Assembly (NCBI GenBank): GCA_037179515.1
Contig: JAXCGZ010015154.1
Span: 62,001 to 126,000 of the forward strand
Reading direction: 5' to 3'
From: Halocaridina rubra
Taxonomy: Eukaryota; Arthropoda; Malacostraca; Decapoda; Atyidae
DNA: 64,000 bases
Both the position numbers and the translations under genes were made by a program. The first letter of the stretch is position 1, and each line of letters begins with the position of its first letter. Shown here in pieces: positions 56,273 through 64,000 of the stretch. The notes under the pieces were generated by a model that saw only the letters and a program-made list of their open reading frames with translations, did no database searches and was not told where the DNA came from.

Positions 56273-58193
56273 TGTGACAGAGTGTTTTGCTCAAAGTCAC
56301 CAGAGGCTGTTAGATGCCTTATTAATTAGTTTAGTAACTTAACTGTTATTTTCTAACTAAAAAAATTAATTCCCACATCTTGACTTTTGCAGATTATGAT
56401 TATTTGCAATTTATATTTTAGCTTATAGCTAATTTTAAATATACCTTATTTACTCTTCTTGTACGTGTAGATGTATAGTCCCGATATAAAGGCTGCTCCT
56501 ATTTTCCGTCTGATACGAGCCAAGAACATTCTGGAGATTGTTTACCAGTAACCTAACTTTTCATTATTATTCTCGTTTTATTTTATTTGCTTCCACTTGT
56601 TGCACCTAAAAATACTGTCTCTCCCTTGCATCTCTGCTATAATTGCCTGCCAGGGACCACCACTAAAATATTCCTTAAATGATATCAGAGCCAGTTACTG
56701 TTCTAGAAATGTATCCTATAGATGAACTCACCAGGAGGGACAATGAGACGCTCTCCTTTGGCGCTCAAACTTCGAAGAGGCAACATCTCACCTGAGCAGT
56801 CTAAGTTTATTTCAAACATTATTTACGTGGCATCTTCAAAGGAGTTCATCTGGCACAACAAGGTGAGGGATAGTGTATGGTAAAGCTCGTGGGTCAAGCA
56901 AATTGGTTTTTCGAGAATTAGTTACATTCGTTACTGGCTAAATCTTACGAATTTTATTCTCAGATTCCATTCCCATACAAACGAAATTTTGTAGATTACC
57001 AAACTGGAATCTCACTTGCCAAAGTTAATTCTTTAACCTGGAAATTACAGTTGATATACATTGCTAAGAAGTTTCTTTTCATTGAATGTGATAAACGAAA
57101 ATCTCATCCTCTGAAGACTGGTTACGAGCCCGTAAAAATCTATCTCTTTTCCTAATAAATTCTAATTTCATTTCACCTCTTCCTATCATCGTAAATAAAG
57201 TGTTTTACGTCAAAAACTCGTCAATAAAGCTATTTGCTATATAAATTGCAAATAGTTCGTCATTTAGCTAAAGGGTTTTATGCTATAAACTGCAAATAAT
57301 TAAAAGGTAATTTTACCCCGTTGGCTTTGCAAATATTTCCTGTTAACCACAATTTAATGAATGCATACTGTATTTATCTTGCTAATTCTTCATATGTTGG
57401 GGATAAAGTGTTTTGAGTTATAAGTTGCAAATACCTCAAAAGGTGGTTTTGCACCCTTTTTTTTCATTGCAAAGTTCTTGATAACCAAAAGTGAATGAAT
57501 ACTGTATTTATCTCGTAGATTCTTCCTTTACCCTAAATTGAGTGTTTTACCATATTAATTGTAAATCAGTAATAAGCATTGCAACTTTTGTGGTTGCCCA
57601 CAATTTAAGGAATACATACAGTACTGTATTTGTCTTGCTTATTCTTCATTTATTGTGAAGAAATTGTTTTCCTTTAAAACCAGTAAAGAATTAATGGTTT
57701 TGTATGCTATTATGGTAGCATAAATATTTCTGGTTAGCTGTGAATAACCAATATATTTTTATCCAGTAGAATGATATTGGATACTCATTATATGTGTGCT
57801 CATGCTTTCAGTTTCCCATTATAAACAGTGTGTCATTTCTGTTTCTGAAATTGCAGTGTCCTGTGTGACAGAGGTAATCATCGAGTTGAGGCCAAAGTCT
57901 TGGCATATGTCCGTGGTGCCGGGAAAAGAAATCGTGCTCACCACCTCCGGGATTCGAGGCAGCATTTCATAAAATTTAATTAGAAAATTCAATTCTTTTA
58001 ATGTCATTGCATTTCCAAAATTAAAAGAAAGTTGAATTCCGAGTTTCATTTAACCGACTAATGGTAATAGAGATGGGGTGTTCAAGTACAAATATCTATC
58101 CTGTCTGTTTGTGAGCTCTTAACCGCGCTCGGTACTTTGAGTCCCCTTAGAAAACAGAATCTTAGCAACACTCTACCATCCTAACCTCCAACA
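56273..58193 (+). repeat. Gmr1-B 3' LTR
   Basis: A 1921-bp direct repeat of the 5' LTR without the CR1 insertion, starting TGTGACAGAG and ending CCTCCAACA. A small deletion relative to other LTRs removes TATTCTACTCTGCC near 57860. Putative intron 56863-57856. Confidence 0.94.
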
Positions 58194-58198
58194 GGGGA

Positions 58199-58338
58199 GC
58201 AGGAGGGTCATGAGAGTGCATAACTAGAAACAGGTCATGCATTTACTCAGACCCTTCACTGACCACTATACTGTTTATGTATAAATATAATGTGCAATGT
58301 GCACATCATATTTATAAAAAAAAAAAAATTCTGTTTGG
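58199..58338 (-). other. Junction: I-like LINE 5' UTR and old LTR-element leader
   Basis: The first bases (minus-strand CCCTCCTGCTCCCC) continue the I-like LINE 5' UTR, as in the plus copy near 61370. By 58320 an A-run and TATAAAT-like sequence resemble the start of the Gmr1-type leader on the minus strand. The exact border could not be placed. Confidence 0.5.
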
Positions 58339-58356
58339 GTCCCTGTTAGAGTGCAA
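58339..58356 (-). other. Decayed primer-binding site of an old Gmr1-like element
   Basis: The minus strand reads TTGCACTCTAACAGGGAC, followed by CCAAACAG, at the position expected after an LTR end. The last nine bases match the tRNA-Lys site exactly; several differences upstream are transitions at CpG-containing positions. Confidence 0.55.
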
Positions 58357-58364
58357 AATTGTGT

Positions 58365-60122
58365 TGTCGGGAGGTGGTTGTTAAGTTTCTGTTTTACTAA
58401 GCAGACTCAAAGTACTGAACTCCGTTGAACGCTCACAAACAGACAGGATATTTATCCACTTAGTGCCCCACCCGTGCTACCACTACTCGGTTAAATGAAA
58501 CTCAGAATTCAACTTTTTTTTAATTTTGGAAATGCAATGACACATTAGAAAAACAATTTAATTACTTTTTGGAAAGGTGGAACAGATTTAACATTTAAAT
58601 TTATGGAATGCTGCCTCGATCCCGGAGGTTGTGAGCACAATTTTGACTCCTGGCATCACAGATGGACGCCAGGATTTTGGACTCAACTTGATGATCACCT
58701 CTATCACACAGGCAGAGTAAAATAGAGGACACTGCAATTTCAGAAACAGAAATGACACACTGTTAATAATGGGAAAACAGAAGGCACGAGCACACAAACC
58801 ATGAGTTTCCAATGTTATTCTACTAGATGAAAATATATTGGTTGGTCACAGATAACCAAAAATATTTACGCTACAGTAAGAGCATACAAAACCATAAATT
58901 ATTTTCTAGCATTAGTGTGAAACAATTTATTCACAATTAATGAAGAATAAGCGAGACAAATACAGTATGTATTCCTAATATTCTGGGTAACCATAAAAGT
59001 TTGCAATGCTAATTGGCTAAAATTACTCATTAATTATTTGCAATTTATATGGTTAAACACTTTATTTATGATAATAGGAGAATCTACGAGATAAATATGT
59101 ATTCATTCAATTTTGGTTACCAAGTATTTGCAACGCAAAAAGGGCAAAACCATCTTTTGAAATATTTGCAGCTTATAACTCAAAACACTTAATTCCCAAT
59201 GTATGAAGAATCAACAAGATAAATACAGTATGCATTCATGAAATTGTGGTTAGCAAGAAACATTTGCAATGCCAACAGGGTAAAATTACTTATTATTTAT
59301 TTGCAGTTTAGAGCATAAACCACTTAAGTTAAATTATTAATTATTTGCAGTTTATACAGTAAATCACTATATTTACGAGTTTTGGCGTAAAATACTTTAT
59401 TTACGATGAAAGAAAGGGTTGAAAAGAAATTAGAGTTCGTTAGGAAAAAAGGAATAGATATTTACGTGGTAATAGGCAATCTTCTGAGGATGAGAAAGAA
59501 ATTTTTTTCCATTGTATATCGGCGGTAATATCCAGGTCAATGATTAAATTCTGGCAAACAAGATTCCAGTTAGATAATCTACAAAAGTTCGTTTTGCAAG
59601 GAATGAAATCCAAGAAAAAATATTTGGATTTGACCAGTAAAGGATTAGACCAGTAACGAATTTAACCAGTGGTCCGAATTCCTGAATTTGCTCAACCAAC
59701 GAGCTTTACCATACACTATCTCTCACCTTGTTTGTGCCAGATGAATTACCGTGAAGACACCAGGTAAATAAGGTTTGAAGTAAGCTTGACTGCTGAGGTG
59801 AGATCTTGCCTCTGAGATGTTTGGTTGCCAATTGCGGATGATTCAGCGTCCATCTTGGTGACGTCATCATTTGGCTCCCTGTAGAGTATATATTTAGAGC
59901 AGTAATTTGTTCATATAAAATTCAAGGGCTACTATAGTGGTGATCCCTGGTAGGCAAATATGACAGAGATACAAGGGAAAGGCAGTATCTAAGGTGCAAC
60001 AAGTGGAAGCAAATAAAAAAAAAACAAGAATTATTATAGGCAAAATAGGTTACAGGTGAACAATCTCCAGAACGTTCTTTGCATTGCAGGAGTCAGAATT
60101 TTAACTATTCAAACAATAAAGA
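58365..60122 (-). repeat. Gmr1-like LTR fragment, minus strand, truncated
   Basis: Homologous to the Gmr1 LTRs from the GCAATACAAACAACGTTCTGG region to the end (ACAACCACCTCCCGACA). Divergence is similar to the solo LTR at 33972. The first part of the LTR is missing: homology stops at about 60122, where the I-like LINE starts. Donor (59726) and acceptor (58732) of the putative LTR intron are preserved, as are the internal repeats. Confidence 0.88.
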
Positions 60123-60175
60123 CACAGTCCAGTTCCAGTTCCAGTAGCGGTTGGACCTCTCTTCTCTCACTCTGC

Positions 60176-60240
60176 CAGCAGCCAATAGCAGAAGCCGACT
60201 CCACCCAGCAGCCAATAGCAGAAGCCGACTCCTCCCAGCA
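60176..60240 (+). repeat. 30-bp direct repeat in I-like 5' UTR
   Basis: CAGCAGCCAATAGCAGAAGC starts at 60176 and again at 60206, each continuing CGACTCC(A/T)CC. Both contain CCAAT, a possible NF-Y type box; function is speculative. Confidence 0.85.
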
Positions 60241-60319
60241 GCTTACCTGGCACAGGGAACACCGTGATCACAGCATATTAACTCCCAAAAACAATCTGGT
60301 CCCAGCTCCAGTAGTGATA

Positions 60320-61200
60320 GGACCTGCATAAGTATCTCTGTCCTCTTTTCCTACTCTCTCACGAGAGCCAGAAATAGAAGCAAAGACTGCTTTTGTTTTG
60401 TTTTGTGTTCCCGATTTTTGTTTTAGTGAAAACAAGTGACTGTGTGTGTGATATACCCCAAATAATTTTGCCTGCCCTTCTCTCTCTTTCATAAGAGTCG
60501 GGAAGAAAAGGAAAATAGAAAGTGTTCAGGTTTCTAATTTGTTTTTATATCTATTGTGATAGGTAGTTGGAGCCTCTTCCTACCCTTGAAGTGAACTTCG
60601 CCTCCTCCACTCCATCCCTGTCTGAGGTGGGAGTTTCCACAAGGAAATATAACCTAAGTATATCTGTTTTCTTTTCTTCCTCTCTCACGAGAGCCAAAGA
60701 GAGAAACAGAAAGATTGCCTTGTTTTTTTTTTTTTTTGCTTTTGTGTTCTTTTGTTTAATTGAACACACATTATTTTGTTTTAGTGAAAACAAGTGACTG
60801 TGTGTGTGATATACTCCAAGTAATTTTGCCTGCTCTTCTCTCTCTTTTATTAGAGTTGGGAAAAAAAGGGAAATAGTGTTCAGGCTTCTAATTGTTTTTA
60901 TATCTTTTGTGATAGGTAGTTGAAGCCTCTGCCTACCAGCAAAGTGAACTTCGCCTCCTCCACTCCATCCCTGACCTGAGGGGAAAGTTTTCACAAGGAA
61001 ATATAACCTAAGTATATCTGTTCTCTTTTCTTCCTCTCTCACGAGAGCCAAAGAGAGAAACAGAAAGATTGCCTTGTTTTGTTGTGTTTTTGTGTTTTTT
61101 TTTGTGCTTCTGTGTTCTTTTGTTTAATTGAACACACATTATTGTGTCCTTAGCAAAATCTCTGTTTTCACTTCCCTCTCCCACGAGAGTTGGGAAGAAA
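60320..61200 (+). repeat. Long tandem monomers in I-like 5' UTR
   Basis: CTCTCACGAGAGCCA occurs at 60356, 60682 and 61036 (spacing 326 and 354 bp), and GATAGGTAGTTG at 60558 and 60911 (353 bp). Each unit also carries GTGAAAACAAGTGACTGTGT or AATTGAACACACATTATT. A last partial unit has CCCACGAGAGTTGGGAAG near 61180. This resembles the monomeric promoters of mouse L1. Confidence 0.88.
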
Positions 61201-61432
61201 GATAGAAGACTGTTTAAGTGATTAAGTGTTGTAGTGTTGCAATTAAGTGAAGTGATCCAGCCATAAGGCCCCTATATTGTATTAATCAAAATTGACAAAC
61301 AGTGTAAATAACATATACCTAGTGAAATCTGTGATATCCATGACTAGTTGCTAGTCATAGCCTCAGCCACTACTCCTGCTTCCTCCCCAGAGGGGGGAAT
61401 GGAACTCGACCCCCCTCAAGAGGGGTGGTCGG

Positions 61433-62866
61433 TTGCGGGAAAGAAGAGGCCAAGGACGGCCTCTGGCAGTAGCCATGAGAGTGCTGCTGCTCCAGTTCCA
61501 ACCCCCAGCCCCAAAGACTGATAGAGAGCCCATTTCCAAGTTCAAAGTTGAGGCTCCTTCCACCAAAGAGGCATATGACCTTATCAGAGAGTTGGAAGAC
61601 CAACTCACCGAGCATGGCTGCAAAATAAAGCCTAATGTACAAGGTGACTTCATTATCCACCCAGCCTCAGCAGAAGCCGCAGAGAAGATCTGCAGCCTAA
61701 ACTCACCTCACTTGATAGAGATGAACCCTGCACAAAAAATAAGAAAATACATTGTCATTGGCTTCCCTGTTGCTTGGTCAGTTGACCTGCTGACCAAGCA
61801 ATCGTACATTGCGGCTGCCTTACGTTGCTCCTCCAAAATAGAGGGCCAAACCGTCCCATCAAAGCAAGTTCTGGTCCACAACTGTGGTCCACCCCCTTCG
61901 CAAGTAAACCTCGGCATCTGGGGCAAGTTCAACATAAGAGACTACACCCCAGAACCCCTAAGATGTTTCCGGTGTCAAAGATTTGGGCACCAAAGGAATA
62001 CTTGCCATTTCCCAGAGAGATGTGGAATCTGCAGAGGGAAACACTCCACCGACCGCTGCCTTAACAAATTCAAGGCAAAAGAAGCAACAGTTGCCAAGTG
62101 CCCGAACTGCAAAGGGAACCATCACGCATGGAACAACCGCTGCCCAGAAAGGCTGAAGAGGATTCCTCAAAGAACCCCTCCTTCTGCCCCTGTCACCAAT
62201 CACACCACCCCCAACTTCACCCCAGCTCCTCCCCCCACCTCCAATCCTTGGCAAATGCCCCCTCCTGCCCCACTCACACCTAACCTCCCCACCCAAAACC
62301 CACCACACTACACCAACCCAGCTCCTAGCACACAGATCACACCTCCTACAGCTTCCACCCCTACACCAACTCCATCCACCCCATCACACAACACTCACAC
62401 TCCTACCATCCCCCCAAACAACACTCACACTCCTATCAACCCCACACGCAACACTCACACCAACACCTCCACCCCACGCAAAACTCAAACACACAATACA
62501 GTCATACGCAACACCCAGAACACTCAGACCACACACACACCCACTCACCACACTATGTCCCGGGACCCTAGACTAAGATCCCATACCCCCATACCTAAAC
62601 AGCCTATTCAGACACCTTCCTCTGCCTCCTCTTCCAAACAGCAAACCCTCTTCACAGTAAACGAGCTCACCAACCTTCTTATTCAAGCCGTACAGGCAGC
62701 CGTCCAACTCCTCGATACCAGAGCCACCACCCAAGATGCCTACAATCAAGTCGTCGAAGTAGCCCACTCCGTTGTCGCCAACGCCCTTGTCTCCAGAACC
62801 CATCAGCAGCCTCAACAACCCCCCACTCCTACCACCTCCACCTCCTCAAATCATCAAGATGTCTAA
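61433..62866 (+). pseudogene. I-like LINE ORF1 (gag-like, CCHC), N-terminally damaged
   Basis: The main frame contains EAYDLIRELEDQLTEHGCKI, DFIIHPASAEAAEKI, three knuckles (CFRCQRFGHQRNTC; CGICRGKHSTDRC; CPNCKGNHHAWNNRC) and a long Pro/Thr/Asn/His-rich tail. The minus copy starts MAFGSSQES; here the matching codons are ACG GCC TCT GGC AGT AGC CAT GAG AGT, so the start ATG is ACG and a shift near 61510 changes frame. The apparent N-terminus from 61433 is therefore not authentic. It ends TCTAA at 62866, overlapping the ORF2 ATG by eight bases. The role would be RNA binding. Confidence 0.82.
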
Positions 62867-64000
62867 TCTCGGGATCCTACACTGGAATGCCCAGGGTCTC
62901 AGACACAAGGTACAACATCTTGAAGGCATAGCCAAGACTGACAACATTGATGTCATCATGGTTCAAGAAACCCTGTGCACACAGCAATACCCTCAAAAAT
63001 CTCAGGATACAATGGATTCTACCAGCACTGGTCTCCAGGAGAGAACAGAGGCAGCGCCACCTTCATCAGGAAAAACCTATTAGCCAAGGAAATAACCCGA
63101 CCGGTCTACTGCGACGAAGATGTCCACGTCCTCGCTGTTAACATCCAACTTCAGGGCAGCTGCATAGATCTGTACAACATTTACAGACCACAGGATGGTA
63201 GCTTAGACCTGACTACCCTCTTCGGGCTAGCCAGTCATCGTGACTTGGTAATAGGAGGTGACTTCAACGCGCATCATCCAAGATTCAGGTATGAGCGCCC
63301 CTGTGCTGCAGGCAGACACATCATGAGCTTGCTGGATGACCAAGAAGATGTCTCCCTGCTCAACGATCATGAGCCAACACATGACAGAGGTGGAATACTG
63401 GACCTCACCTTTGTCTCCAATTCCCTAAAGCAGGACGCCACATGGAGAGTTCATCCCCTGGTCACAAGCGACCACTATGGGATCCATCTCACACTGCCAA
63501 TTCCTGAAACCTTCCAAATCCCTGCTCCCCCCCTCGATGGAATTTCAAGTAGGCCGACTGGGGCCGATTCCAGGAGCACCTCAGCAATTGGTTTTCAGCC
63601 TACGTACCATCTGAAGACATCGACCAAGCAGAGGCCGAGCTAGTCAATGCCTTGCAAGCTGCAGCAAACTCCTCCATCCCCCTCTGCAAACCACAACACA
63701 CCACTCATCGGGACAGATGGTACTACTGTGACAGAGTTAAAGAACGCAATCGCCGGCTCAACGTTATTTGGAAAATGCACAGGAAATGTCGCACTGAAGA
63801 CTCCTACCGCACTCTCCAGGCAATCAAAGAACATGTCCATGAAGAGACCCGCAACATCAAGAGGAAAAAATGGCTAGGGTGGTGTTCCACCCTAGATGCT
63901 CAAACCTCTGTGGGCCAGATGTGGAGGAGCATCAACTCCTTTGCTAAAGGAAAACCTCCTAAAATCTCCCCCCACAGGGATCCTAGCAGGGCAGCAGAAG
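62859..64000 (+). pseudogene. I-like LINE ORF2, endonuclease region, two frameshifts
   Basis: It begins at ATGTCTAA (62859) with MSNLGILHWNAQGLRHK, the N-terminal endonuclease motif, then IDVIMVQETLC (catalytic Glu). A shift in the A-run near 62995 moves the frame, which continues with GDFNAHHPRFRYERP, DLTFVSNSLKQDATW and VTSDHYGIHL. A second shift near 63525-63545 leads to the linker, readable to the window edge (KERNRRLNVIWKMHRKC, then SVGQMWRSINSFAKGKPP). RT is outside the window. The catalytic residues are present but the frame is broken. Confidence 0.85.

Larger units (their letters stand above)
44718..58193 (+). mobile_element. Gmr1-B: Ty3/gypsy-type element with integrase before RT
   Basis: LTRs at 44718-49468 (including CR1 copy e) and 56273-58193, PBS at 49473, gag at 50867, pol to 55637. 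It is flanked by a perfect 5-bp duplication GGGGA (44713-44717 and 58194-58198) within the 5' end of the minus-strand I-like LINE. Better preserved than Gmr1-A: gag is open and pol has one nonsense codon at the gag-pol border and one 2-bp deletion before RNase H. Confidence 0.95.
33031..58198 (-). mobile_element. I-like LINE, minus strand, split by three insertions
   Basis: One element can be followed through 33031-33971, 36099-38259, 42361-44717 and the first bases after 58193. In order on the minus strand it carries ORF1 (CCHC gag-like), ORF2 (endonuclease, RT with YTDD, RNase H, C-terminal CCHC-like region) and a 3' UTR. The solo LTR, CR1 copy d and Gmr1-B account for the gaps, and each junction can be closed by comparison with the other I-like copies. 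Frames are heavily mutated. Confidence 0.82.
60123..64000 (+). mobile_element. I-like LINE, plus strand, 5' region to RT linker
   Basis: The element apparently begins at about 60123, replacing the start of the minus-strand LTR, and runs off the window. It has a 5' UTR of about 1.35 kb with short and long tandem repeats, a CCHC-bearing ORF1 and the endonuclease part of ORF2. It is the only I-like copy here with its 5' end in view. Confidence 0.85.

Overview
The window looks like intergenic DNA from a large, repeat-rich animal genome. I found no convincing host gene, rRNA or tRNA, and nearly every assignable base belongs to retrotransposons nested in one another. The mix of CR1-like and I-like LINEs, BEL/Pao, Ty3/gypsy-like LTR elements and a hAT/ZMYM-like relic suggests an arthropod, perhaps a decapod crustacean. 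That is inference from repeat content; no host gene confirms it.

Layout. 1-2995: a minus-strand relic of an I-like LINE (RT and end of endonuclease), a decayed hAT/ZMYM-like transposase, and a (TA)n array with two identical 50-bp spacers. 2996-4843: a 5'-truncated CR1-like LINE (copy a). 5149-31737: a minus-strand BEL/Pao tandem, LTR-internal-LTR-internal-LTR, sharing the middle LTR. Its first unit is split by a 13.8-kb Ty3/gypsy-type element (Gmr1-A, 8688-22527), which itself carries CR1 copy b. Its second unit is split by CR1 copy c. 31738-33393: simple repeats and 3' ends of I-like LINEs. 33394-58198: a minus-strand I-like LINE broken by a solo LTR (33972-36098), a full-length CR1-like LINE (copy d, 38260-42360) and a second gypsy-type element (Gmr1-B, 44718-58193), whose 5' LTR carries CR1 copy e. 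58339-60122: an old minus-strand LTR fragment of the same gypsy family with a decayed primer-binding site. 60123-64000: a plus-strand I-like LINE with a tandemly repeated 5' UTR, running off the window.

Main points. The two gypsy-type elements have the pol order protease-integrase-RT-RNase H, as in the Gmr1 group, rather than the usual Ty3/gypsy order. They have about 2.1-kb LTRs, a perfect tRNA-Lys type primer site (TGGCGCCCGAACAGGGAC), 5-bp target duplications, one continuous gag-pol frame, and a putative intron of about 1 kb inside each LTR. CR1 copy d has two uninterrupted ORFs. ORF2 has no ATG ahead of its endonuclease motifs and overlaps ORF1 in the -1 frame exactly at an in-phase slippery heptamer (A AAT TTT). 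The BEL tandem shares inactivating lesions between its units, so it probably arose by LTR-LTR recombination of an already defective copy.

Order of events read from nesting: the I-like LINE and BEL tandem first, then Gmr1-family insertions, then CR1-like copies b, c, d and e. Boundaries come from comparing copies by eye and may be off by a few bases. No alignment or database search was run.
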